Source: Streptococcaceae bacterium
GTDB lineage: Bacteria; Bacillota; Bacilli; Lactobacillales; Streptococcaceae
Direction of reading: 5' to 3'
Assembly: GCA_031285105.1 (NCBI GenBank)
Contig: JAITWV010000169.1
Location: 1-25,197, forward strand
DNA: 25,197 nucleotides
In this document: in pieces, positions 5,855 to 12,824 of the stretch
How the letters are laid out: every line of letters begins with the position of its first letter
Position numbering within the stretch: the first letter of the stretch is position 1
Position numbers and translations under genes: made by a program
Notes under the pieces: model-generated
Told to the model about the DNA's origin: nothing
What the model saw: only the letters and a program-made list of their open reading frames with translations
The model's database searches: none

Positions 5855-5977
5855 GTGCATCACCTCCCTTCTTTTCGTCCACAGTTTAAAACCTATTTAG
5901 CTAAATTGTAAAAGCAAAACTAAAACAACTTTTTAAAACGTTTACATTTTTTGTTGCGCTATATAGATATAAAGTTA

Positions 5978-5992
5978 TTAAGAATTTCTTAA
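5978..5992. repeat. 15-bp palindrome, possible operator upstream of the leftward cassette
   Basis: TTAAGAATTTCTTAA is a perfect 7-bp inverted repeat around one central base. It lies about 120 bases upstream of the 49-aa gene, in an AT-rich stretch (5881-5993) that must contain the leftward promoter. I found no convincing -35/-10 pair there, only a TACAAT (minus strand, 5905-5910). Regulatory role is inferred. Confidence 0.4.
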
Positions 5993-6063
5993 GATGATTT
6001 CAACGAACCGACAACAAGACACCAAAGGTATAGACCTATACACGATGAACGGTAACGCTTGCA

Positions 6064-6322
6064 GCATGAAAGCAAGCGAACCAATACGCCGCCCAAAAGG
6101 CTTGAAGCGATGCAAGCAATCAAGCAAGGCGAACGAACACGCACCGCAGGCAGCGGGTGGCGTGTGACGTTTGAACGAATCGAAAAGCAATTTGAAAATT
6201 AAAAATTAAAATTTAAAATTGATTTTCAAAATTGAAAAAATGATTGATTTTAAAGGCTATATATTAGTGATGCGCAAGCCTTGCATCTGCATCAAGCGCC
6301 GGCATGAAAGCACACGAACCAA
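6064..6322 (+). repeat. Imperfect 21-bp direct repeat pair
   Basis: The first copy at 6064-6084 and the second at 6302-6322 share the left part GCATGAAAGCA and the right part CGAACCAA and differ at only two internal positions. They are 238 bp apart. Together with the shared GATGCAAGCAA further on, they suggest that the two halves of this stretch derive from one ancestral sequence. Confidence 0.6.
6191..6230. repeat. AT-rich inverted repeat
   Basis: TTTGAAAAT at 6191-6199 is the exact inverse of ATTTTCAAA at 6222-6230; the 22 bases between contain only one G and otherwise A and T. It sits as an AT island between the two T-poor halves. It could be a hairpin or a protein-binding site. No T-run directly follows, so it is not a standard terminator. 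Confidence 0.5.
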
Positions 6323-6654
6323 CCAGCGACCAACGCGGGCACAGGATCCCAAGCCATTAACGCGCCGGCAAGGCACCAGCAGCGACACGACCGCGCAAGC
6401 ACTGGTAGCAGCTGCCAAGCATCAAGGCGCACGCAATGGATGCAAGCAAATCAAAATAAATTAAAACTGCTGCAAAAAAAACACTTAAAAGCGCCCAAAA
6501 ATCACGCAAAAAAGAAAATAAATTGAGTCACTCTATTTATTTCATACCCCCACCCTCTAAATGTTATTTAATACCCATCTTCACAGAACGCCCCCCTCAA
6601 CAAAACACAAAACTCCCTTTTTGAAAAATCAAAAATGAAAACAAAAGGTTGATT

Positions 6655-6669
6655 TAACAACGTTTGTTA
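6655..6669. repeat. Inverted repeat TAACAA-CGT-TTGTTA
   Basis: A perfect 6-bp inverted repeat around CGT lies about 200 bases upstream of terS. Its size fits a dimeric protein-binding site, for example for the late regulator or the small terminase, but nothing ties it to a specific protein. Confidence 0.4.
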
Positions 6670-6741
6670 TAGCGAAAGTCTATTTTAACCACTCAATTCA
6701 CCCCCATTCTATATGACAGGAAAAACCACAATGTTATTTAA

Positions 6742-6769
6742 TTGTCAATGGATTTTTTGCAACTAAATA
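6742..6769 (+). promoter_or_regulatory. Weak candidate late promoter upstream of terS
   Basis: TTGTCA at 6742-6747 (five of six -35 bases) is followed after 16 bases by TAAATA at 6764-6769 (poor -10). A promoter with a good -35 and weak -10 would suit activation by the upstream regulator. Other placements are possible, and the late transcript could start elsewhere in 6471-6850. Confidence 0.25.
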
Positions 6770-6788
6770 AAATTGTGCTGAGAATTGT

Positions 6789-6816
6789 ATATTTCAGTAC
6801 CCTAAATTTGAAATAT
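6789..6816. repeat. Inverted repeat ATATTTCA/TGAAATAT upstream of terS
   Basis: ATATTTCA at 6789-6796 and TGAAATAT at 6809-6816 are exact inverses, with centres 20 bp apart, so both half-sites face the same side of the helix. A smaller inverted pair TACCC (6798-6802) and GGGTA (6822-6826) interleaves with it. This is 50 bases before terS, a plausible binding site for the small terminase or a regulator. Confidence 0.45.
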
Positions 6817-6866
6817 CCTATGGGTAACATAACTAAGCGGCAATCGCATCCAAGGAGGTGTGAGTC

Positions 6867-7343
6867 ATGGGAGGTAGAAAAGCACAACCAACTGACTTGT
6901 TACTAGCTAAAGGAAAGAAGCATTTAACGAAAGAAGAAATTCAAGCTCGTAAAAATTCTGAAATCAAAATGCCAAAAATTAGTAAAGTAACAAACCCAAG
7001 CTATTTGAGCAGAAAACAAAAATTAAAATTTTCAACTATTTCAAAACAACTGATAGATTTAGATATTTTTGCACAACTAGATAGAGATCATTTGGCGATG
7101 TACGTTATCGCTCATGAGAAATATTTAGAAGCAACAAAGGCATTAGATGAGTTGGATATTATTAAAGACTTAGGCAATTACACCAAAATTCAGATTATCC
7201 AGGATAAGTTCTTTAAGCAGTGTAAAGGGTTAGCAAGTGATTTAGGGTTAAACATTACCTCACGATGCAAGCTTGTAATTCCTAAACCGCTAGAAAATCC
7301 GAATAAGTCTGAAGAAGAAGAATTGTTTGGAGACGATTTGTAA
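6867..7343 (+). CDS. terS: Terminase small subunit, P27 family
   Basis: The 158-residue product starts MGGRKAQPTDLLLAKGKKHL, the typical beginning of the P27-type small terminase, followed by KEEIQARKNSEIKMP. The usual C-terminal motif SRCKLVIPKP (about residues 132-141) precedes an acidic tail (EEEELFGDDL). Small terminases bind the packaging site on phage DNA and recruit the large subunit. The start at 6867 follows a perfect AAGGAGGTG. The stop overlaps the terL start (TAATG), so the two are coupled. Normally this gene follows the HNH gene closely; here it is 3.1 kb away. Confidence 0.93.
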   Translation: MGGRKAQPTDLLLAKGKKHLTKEEIQARKNSEIKMPKISKVTNPSYLSRKQKLKFSTISKQLIDLDIFAQLDRDHLAMYVIAHEKYLEATKALDELDIIKDLGNYTKIQIIQDKFFKQCKGLASDLGLNITSRCKLVIPKPLENPNKSEEEELFGDDL

Positions 7344-9082
7344 TGGTTCAACTAGAAACAGCCAAAGTCTTTGAAATGCGAGATGTTGTCTTAGGTTACT
7401 GTGATGACATTTTAGACGGAACAATTAACGCTGGTGTAAAAGCAAAACAAGCCATTAAACGCTTTTTGAATGATTATGAAAAGTCACTATCTGATGAAAG
7501 TTATCCATATTATATGGACTGGGGAGAACTATACAGGTTTGAAAGATGGTCAAATATGTTCCGGCATACAAAAGGAGTATTAGTTGGCCAAAGAATAAAA
7601 CTTGTTCCTTTCCAATTATGGGTAGCAGGTAATGTCATTGCCTTTAAGAAAAAAGATGATGATACCAGAAGATACGATGAAGCATACATTCAAATCGGAC
7701 GTAAAAATGCGAAGTCTCAATTAATTGCAACAATTGCCTCATATATTGCCTTTTTATCTAAAGAAATAGAAGAAATATACGTTTCGTGCTGGTCAAAGGA
7801 TCAATCAAAACTGGTCTATCAAGAAGTGATCAATCAAGTTAGAAGCGTAAAGATTTTAAAAAATAAATGGAAAGACACGTATTCCACATTCACGGTTCAT
7901 AAAAATGGTTCTATCATTAAGCCGTTATCAAGAGAAGCCAAAAAGACTGGAGAAGGAACGAATCCTTCCGTTGCGATTTTGGATGAGTATAAGGACAACC
8001 AAACGGATGAATTATACGAAGTGCAAAAAACCGGAATGATGGCACGTAAAAACCCACTGTTAATGATTATCACTACAGCTGGGCAATATTTATCTTATCC
8101 ATGCTACCAAACGTATTTAGCTGCAAGTCGCATTCTTGATCCTGAACTAGATGATGAAGATGAAAACATGTTTGTAGCCATATGGGAAGTGGACAAAGGC
8201 GATGACATTAAAGATGAAAAAAACTTCATTAAAGCAAATCCGATTTTGGCCACTTATGAAAAAGGGTTGGAAGCCTTAAGAAGATACTTACGTAAAGCCA
8301 TTTTGCAGCCTGAAAAAATGCGTGGATTCATGACGAAAAATCTAAACATGTGGGTGGATATGGCTCGTGAAGGTTTTATGAACATGAATAAGTGGAATCA
8401 AAGCATGTTTGAGTCAGACAAACCATTCATTGAAATTTTAAAGGAGTTAGTGATTGACGGATGGAAAATCTTCATTGGTGCCGACCTTTCAATGACGACA
8501 GACTTAACTTCTTTAGGCATTGTAGCGGTAAAAGATAAGAAGTATCAAGTATTCCAACACTCATTCATTCCTGAAGAACGTTTTGAAGAAAGAATGAACA
8601 CAGATAAAGTACGGTTTGATTTATGGAAAGAAGAAGGCTATTTGACGGTAACGCCAGGTAGCACGGTGGATTATTTCTACATTCTTAAATTCATTGAAGA
8701 CATTTTCAAAGTTATTCCGGTACGTGAATTTATTTATGACAAGATGAATGCGACTATGCTTGCTTCAGCTGTCACAAAGTTAGGGATTCCAGCCATTGAA
8801 ATGCCACAAAATTACTCACACTTATCTCTTCCTACCAAGGAATTTAGAGATTGTGTCTATAACGGACTGCTCACCTGGTTGAAGGATAGTCTACTGAAAT
8901 GGGCTATAGGTAATGCAGTCTTAAAAACGGATGAGTATGAAAATATTCAATTAAGCAAACGCATCAGTCGTGAACGAATCGACCCGGCCGCTGCAGTAAT
9001 TTTCGCTTTTGCACGTGCAATGGTGGTGGATCAAAACCTAGATATTAACGAAAGAATACTAAGTGAAGGGTTTGGTTTTTAA
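7343..9082 (+). CDS. terL: Terminase large subunit (ATPase and nuclease)
   Basis: The 579-residue protein has the two-domain layout of the large terminase. The ATPase half carries a Walker A-like GRKNAKS at 119-125, Walker B with catalytic acid VAILDEYKD at 210-218, and the coupling motif TTAG at 244-247. The nuclease half begins with IGADLSMTTDLTSLGIV at 378-394, where D381 is the expected first metal ligand. It pumps DNA into the prohead and cuts the concatemer. The length is normal for HK97-type siphoviruses. ATG 7343 overlaps the terS stop. Confidence 0.95.
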   Translation: MVQLETAKVFEMRDVVLGYCDDILDGTINAGVKAKQAIKRFLNDYEKSLSDESYPYYMDWGELYRFERWSNMFRHTKGVLVGQRIKLVPFQLWVAGNVIAFKKKDDDTRRYDEAYIQIGRKNAKSQLIATIASYIAFLSKEIEEIYVSCWSKDQSKLVYQEVINQVRSVKILKNKWKDTYSTFTVHKNGSIIKPLSREAKKTGEGTNPSVAILDEYKDNQTDELYEVQKTGMMARKNPLLMIITTAGQYLSYPCYQTYLAASRILDPELDDEDENMFVAIWEVDKGDDIKDEKNFIKANPILATYEKGLEALRRYLRKAILQPEKMRGFMTKNLNMWVDMAREGFMNMNKWNQSMFESDKPFIEILKELVIDGWKIFIGADLSMTTDLTSLGIVAVKDKKYQVFQHSFIPEERFEERMNTDKVRFDLWKEEGYLTVTPGSTVDYFYILKFIEDIFKVIPVREFIYDKMNATMLASAVTKLGIPAIEMPQNYSHLSLPTKEFRDCVYNGLLTWLKDSLLKWAIGNAVLKTDEYENIQLSKRISRERIDPAAAVIFAFARAMVVDQNLDINERILSEGFGF

Positions 9083-9083
9083 A

Positions 9084-9419
9084 ATGGAATTTATTTATTT
9101 ACCTGATAAAAAAATTGGGGTTGTGGCAATGCCTTGGGAGATTTATCAAACACAAGAACCGATGATAAAAAACCTCAAAGCAGATTGGGAGGAAACGTTT
9201 GGATGCAAAGTAACCGTTGTTCCAGGTGATTTCAAAATTGCTCCTAAGACAACAGATGAGATTTCTGCTACAGAATTACCGAAAGGAGAATCGTTTGAAT
9301 ATGAAGACTACTACCGTCAAGGAAAAATCGTCGAAAGAGAAATCTATATTCCGAAAGAAATTTTGGGAGAAATCTACAACAAAGAAATCTCAACGACGCT
9401 CATTCTTAAGGAAAATTGA
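9084..9419 (+). CDS. Small protein between terL and portal, unknown function, 111 aa
   Basis: The ATG at 9084 lies one base after the terL stop (TAAAATG) and is preferred to an upstream GTG at 9063 inside terL. The soluble product begins MEFIYLPDKKIGVVAMPWEI and includes WEETFGCKVTVVPGDFKI. Its first 70 residues read as a normal small folded domain. The last 119 bases overlap the next gene in another frame. Proteins of this size between terL and portal exist in related phages; no function is known to me. Confidence 0.65.
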   Translation: MEFIYLPDKKIGVVAMPWEIYQTQEPMIKNLKADWEETFGCKVTVVPGDFKIAPKTTDEISATELPKGESFEYEDYYRQGKIVEREIYIPKEILGEIYNKEISTTLILKEN

Positions 9420-9579
9420 TCCTCCTGATTTTTTATTAACTGTAGGAATCGTCTTAGTATCAATCGCTTCTTTCTTACTGCATACAATTGCTGGCTTATA
9501 TATTACTGGGGGCATGTTTATTGTCCTGGCACTTATCCTAGCAAGTATTCCAACACAAAAAGAAGAAGGTGATGAATAA
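9301..9579 (+). CDS. Two-helix membrane protein between terL and portal, 92 aa
   Basis: The product has a very basic N-terminal third (KEKSSKEKSIFRKKFWEK), then two hydrophobic segments at about residues 46-62 (FLLTVGIVLVSIASFLL) and 67-85 (IAGLYITGGMFIVLALILA), and a short acidic tail. The ATG at 9301 is 12 bases after AAAGGAG (9282-9288); an in-frame TTG at 9295 has better spacing (6 bases) and could be the true start. It overlaps the upstream gene by 119 bases in another frame. It overlaps the portal start by one base (TAATG). Role unknown. Confidence 0.65.
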   Translation: MKTTTVKEKSSKEKSIFRKKFWEKSTTKKSQRRSFLRKIDPPDFLLTVGIVLVSIASFLLHTIAGLYITGGMFIVLALILASIPTQKEEGDE

Positions 9580-10835
9580 TGCTACGACAAGCAATGAATA
9601 AAGCAACAGTAACTTTAAGTATTAACGATGAAAAAGGCTGGTTGAAAATTTTAGGCAACCCAAAAAATCGCAAAAAGAACATAACAAAAAGTAATGCACA
9701 TATTTTTGAAGATGTTTATGCGTGTGTAAATATCCTCTCAGATGATTTTTCTAAGCTTCCATTACGTGTTTTTGAAAGGAAAGAAGATGAAGTTTCTAGG
9801 CTACGTCGTAAAAGCCATGAGATTGTTTATCTTTTATCTAAACGGCCAAACCAAAATATGACTTCAATTGTTTGGCGCAAGCTGATTGAAGTGGATCTTT
9901 GCTTTATGGGTAATCACTTCACAGAAATTGTGCGCGATAAAAATGGCGATATTTTAAGTCTTGAACCAAAAACTGAAGCTGTAACGATGAAAATAACTGA
10001 AGAAGGGTTAGTGCTTTATGAGGTAACAGAACAAGGAAAAATCAGAACGATTCCTGGCTTTAACATGCTACATTTCAAAGGATTTACTCGTGATGGTTTG
10101 ATTGGAAGAACGCCACTTCAAGTATTTAAAGAACGCGCTGAGGCAAATCAGTTGGCATCAGACCACAATACAAAAATGTTAGAAAATGGCGGAACGCCTC
10201 ATGGTTTACTTACCGTAGAAGGTCAAGTAAATGCGCAAGCTCGTGAAATTGTTAAAGAAGAGTGGAAAAAAGTCCAGGGCACAGACAACATTGCTGTAAT
10301 TGATAGTGGCTTAAAATTCCAAAACTTAGGTATCACCCATCAAGACATGCAATTTATTGAAAGTCAAAAATTCAACTTACAAATGATTGCCGCCATCTAT
10401 AAGGTGCCACTTCATAAATTAAATGAAATGGGACGTGCAACTTATGCCAACGTAGAACAACAGTCATTAGATTATGTAAAAAATACACTCTTACCAAAGG
10501 CGACAAATTTTGAACAAGAAATTGACATCAAAATACTAGAACCTTTAGCCCAAATCAACAGAAGAGAAGAATGGTATTGCAAGTTAAACATGGACGTCGA
10601 GTTGCGTGCAGACAGCAAGACCAGAGCAGAAGTAGAAGAAATTCAGATTCGCTCAAGCACCTTAACGATTAATGAGGCAAGGATTGCAAATGAACGCTCG
10701 CCGCTTGAAGGCGATATTGGTAAACGTGCATTAGTAACCAAAAATTACACGTACCTAGATTTATTAGATGCTCTTGCTGAAGCGCAAATAAAACGAGCGG
10801 AAAAAGGAGGAGTCAACATTGTCGAAAAAGATTAA
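9579..10835 (+). CDS. Portal protein, HK97 family
   Basis: The 418-residue protein has the HK97-portal signatures: an N-terminal segment with FEDVYACVNILSDDFSKLPL (about residues 43-62), a hydrophobic DLCFMGNHFTEIVRDKNGDI stretch (about 106-125), LHFKGFTRDGLIGRTPLQVF (about 165-184), and the late motif IAAIYKVPLHKLNEMGRATYANVEQQSLDYV. The portal dodecamer is the DNA entry gate and the nucleus for capsid assembly. The start overlaps the previous stop (TAATG) and the end overlaps the protease start by 17 bases. Length is normal for the family. Confidence 0.93.
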   Translation: MLRQAMNKATVTLSINDEKGWLKILGNPKNRKKNITKSNAHIFEDVYACVNILSDDFSKLPLRVFERKEDEVSRLRRKSHEIVYLLSKRPNQNMTSIVWRKLIEVDLCFMGNHFTEIVRDKNGDILSLEPKTEAVTMKITEEGLVLYEVTEQGKIRTIPGFNMLHFKGFTRDGLIGRTPLQVFKERAEANQLASDHNTKMLENGGTPHGLLTVEGQVNAQAREIVKEEWKKVQGTDNIAVIDSGLKFQNLGITHQDMQFIESQKFNLQMIAAIYKVPLHKLNEMGRATYANVEQQSLDYVKNTLLPKATNFEQEIDIKILEPLAQINRREEWYCKLNMDVELRADSKTRAEVEEIQIRSSTLTINEARIANERSPLEGDIGKRALVTKNYTYLDLLDALAEAQIKRAEKGGVNIVEKD

Positions 10836-11580
10836 ACAAACGTCAAAAAACAAACGATTTTACCGTATGCAAGCGACAACAAAAAATACAGCAGAAATCT
10901 ATATTTACGACCAAGTAGTTACAGCTGGTTGGGAATGGGGTGCAGAACAGTCTGCTGTAACCTTTCAAGAAGATTTAGCAAGACTTGGCGATGAAGTAGA
11001 AACGATTCACCTTCATATTAATTCACCAGGTGGTGCTGTATTTGAAGGAATCACAATCGCTAATTTATTAAAAGCGCATGATGCCAAAGTAATTGCCTAC
11101 ATCGACGGATTAGCCGCAAGTATTGCAAGTGTCATTGCTGTATGTGCAGATGAAGTCATTATGGGCGAAGGAACATTTTTCATGATTCACCATCCATGGT
11201 TGTTTACATGGGGGGATGCAAATGCCTTAAGAAAAGATGCCGACATGTTAGATAAAGTCTCAAGTCAAATGCAAGCACTGTATTTGGCCAAGACGGGTGA
11301 AAAATGTTCTTCAGAAAGGCTTGTGGAAATGCTAGATGAAGAAACATGGCTCACCGCTACAGAAGCATTAGAGTTAGGTTTCGTTGATAGCATTGTTGAA
11401 ACTTCTCAAGTAGCTGCAAGCGTCAATGATATTGCCTTTGCTCGATTTAAAAATATTCCAGAAGCTTTAAAACAAAGTGGAGAACCAAAAGCAGAACCAT
11501 TACAACCCAAAGCTACTCCAGCAGATTCTTCAAAAAATCTACTGAAAGCAAAAATAAAAATTATGAAAGAAGGTACCTGA
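10819..11580 (+). CDS. ClpP-like prohead protease (S14 family)
   Basis: The start is a TTG at 10819, supported by AAGGAGGAG upstream. The fold is that of ClpP: HLHINSPGGAVFEG at 65-78, the catalytic serine in GLAAS (S101), the catalytic histidine in MIHHP (H124), and TWLTATEALELGFVDSI near 176-192; the ClpP aspartate position is occupied by glutamate/threonine, as is common in phage members. It matures the HK97-type prohead by removing the capsid delta domain. It sits between portal and capsid as in other phages of this type. The 253-residue length includes a proline/lysine-rich tail that may act in scaffolding. Confidence 0.92.
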   Translation: MSKKIKQTSKNKRFYRMQATTKNTAEIYIYDQVVTAGWEWGAEQSAVTFQEDLARLGDEVETIHLHINSPGGAVFEGITIANLLKAHDAKVIAYIDGLAASIASVIAVCADEVIMGEGTFFMIHHPWLFTWGDANALRKDADMLDKVSSQMQALYLAKTGEKCSSERLVEMLDEETWLTATEALELGFVDSIVETSQVAASVNDIAFARFKNIPEALKQSGEPKAEPLQPKATPADSSKNLLKAKIKIMKEGT

Positions 11581-11581
11581 T

Positions 11582-12805
11582 ATGCCATTAATGAACTCGC
11601 AACAAGCGCACGATAATTGGATTACTCAAGGTCAAAAAGTAAGTGATCAACAAGCAAATTTGCAAACAATGCTTCTTGATGATGAAACAACCAAGGAACA
11701 AATTAATTCAGAAAATGAAAAATTAAAGGATCTGACAGCCAAACGTGACATTGCTAAAGAAGTGTATGAAACAACTTTAGCAGATGAATTAGCAAATGCT
11801 CAAAAGCAAAACGGAGCAAAAGCTAAAAATATCGACCCTGAAGGCGAAGATGAAAGTTTGATGTTTGCCAAAAACTTCTTAGCCTATGTGAATGATCCAA
11901 TCGGATTTAAGCAATCACCAAACGCTTTAGTATCCGGTGAAGAAGACGATGAAGGCAATTGGTCTTTGACTATTCCAGAAGACATTCGCACAGCCATTAA
12001 TCTTTTGCGTCGACGCTTTGATACGATTGAACGCTTGGTACGAACGGAAACAACATCAGTTAGAGCTGGTTCACGCGTATGGGAAAAACTTTCGGATGTT
12101 ACGCCGTTGATTGAATTAGACACTGAAGATGCAACGATTCCAGAAATGGACACACCAGAACTTGCAGTCATTAAATATTTAATCAAGCGTTACGGTGGCA
12201 TTTTAACTCTAACAAATACGCTGTTAAAAGATACAGCTGAAAACTTAATTAGTTATTTGAACAGATGGATTTCAAGAAAAGTATCTGTTACACGCAACGC
12301 AAAAATCTTAGCAACCATCGACAAATTACCAACGAAACAAAAGAAAGTAATTTCTACTGTGGATGAGATCAAAACAATTACGAATATCAATTTAGATCCA
12401 GCATTAGCAGAAACAGCTATTTATCTGACGAATCAGTCTGGATTTGATGTATTAGACCGTGTGAAACGCTCAGATGGTTCTTACTTATTGCAACCAGATA
12501 TCAAAGAACCAACACAAATGCGTTTACGTGGGAAGTCAGTGGTTGTTGTTACGGATAAAGCCTTGCCATCAAAAGAAGGAAAACACCCATTAATTATTGG
12601 TGACTTACAAGAAGCTATTACATTATTTGACCGTGAGCATATGTCTATCTTAGCAACAAATATTGGTGCGGGTGCATTTGAAACGGATACAACGAAAATT
12701 CGAGTAATTGATCGTTTTGACGTCGTAATGGTAGATGATGAAGCAATTTTCCGCGCAGAATTTAGTGCAATTGAAGATGAAACACCAGTAACACCTGAAC
12801 CTTAG
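11582..12805 (+). CDS. Major capsid protein, HK97 fold
   Basis: The 407-residue protein begins with a charged helical region (residues 1 to about 95, with KEQINSENEKLKDLTAKRD), the scaffolding-like delta domain removed by the protease. After it come DESLMFAKNFLAYVNDP, the N-arm GNWSLTIPEDIRTAINLL, and the shell domain with LRRRFDTIERLVRTETT, YLNRWISRKVSVTRNAKIL and the P-loop/A-domain stretch VVVVTDKALPS. The end is acidic. The ATG at 11582 is one base after the protease stop. Capsid cross-linking residues cannot be judged by eye. Confidence 0.93.
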   Translation: MPLMNSQQAHDNWITQGQKVSDQQANLQTMLLDDETTKEQINSENEKLKDLTAKRDIAKEVYETTLADELANAQKQNGAKAKNIDPEGEDESLMFAKNFLAYVNDPIGFKQSPNALVSGEEDDEGNWSLTIPEDIRTAINLLRRRFDTIERLVRTETTSVRAGSRVWEKLSDVTPLIELDTEDATIPEMDTPELAVIKYLIKRYGGILTLTNTLLKDTAENLISYLNRWISRKVSVTRNAKILATIDKLPTKQKKVISTVDEIKTITNINLDPALAETAIYLTNQSGFDVLDRVKRSDGSYLLQPDIKEPTQMRLRGKSVVVVTDKALPSKEGKHPLIIGDLQEAITLFDREHMSILATNIGAGAFETDTTKIRVIDRFDVVMVDDEAIFRAEFSAIEDETPVTPEP

Positions 12806-12824
12806 AACCAAGGAGGCGTAAACC

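Larger units (their letters stand above)
5994..6470. other. T-poor, C/A-rich noncoding stretch with degenerate repeats
   Basis: The + strand here is unusually poor in T outside a short AT-rich island (6190-6250) and rich in CAAGC, CGAAC and GCACC words, unlike the flanking A/T-rich DNA. Two 21-bp copies starting GCATGAAAGCA and ending CGAACCAA (6064-6084, 6302-6322) differ at two positions, and an 11-bp GATGCAAGCAA recurs (6109-6119, 6439-6449). Short frames exist on both strands (for example 5994-6167 + and 6219-6464 +), but none has a ribosome binding site or normal amino-acid make-up. It may be decayed coding sequence or a structured/unstructured noncoding element; I cannot decide. Confidence 0.5.
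6471..6852. other. Noncoding region before terS: candidate packaging (cos) and late-promoter region
   Basis: No credible gene is present. The stretch has three C-tracts (6547-6551, 6591-6596, 6701-6705; two in the form ACCCCCA), a perfect 13-bp direct repeat AATGTTATTTAAT (6560-6572 and 6730-6742), and inverted repeats at 6655-6669 and 6789-6816. In cos phages with an HNH protein beside the terminase, the cut site lies close to terS, so this is the best candidate location. That is inference from position. Confidence 0.4.

Noticed and set aside
5881..5960. TTGTTT and TACAAT as a leftward promoter for the cassette
   Set aside because: The spacer is only 12 bases, too short for a sigma-A promoter; no better pair was found, so no leftward promoter is annotated.
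6100..6180. Resemblance of LEAMQAIKQGERTRTAGSGW to the start of DUF2829/Tad2-like proteins
   Set aside because: The match is short, the characteristic GW context is only partial, and no intact frame exists, so I do not claim it.
5978..6190. Leftward 70-codon frame over the T-poor stretch
   Set aside because: Cysteine- and phenylalanine-rich product caused by the skewed composition, with no ribosome binding site.
6219..6464. Rightward 81-codon frame starting at TTG 6219
   Set aside because: No ribosome binding site, odd composition rich in R, T, Q and A, and no resemblance to a folded protein; kept only as part of the unexplained stretch.
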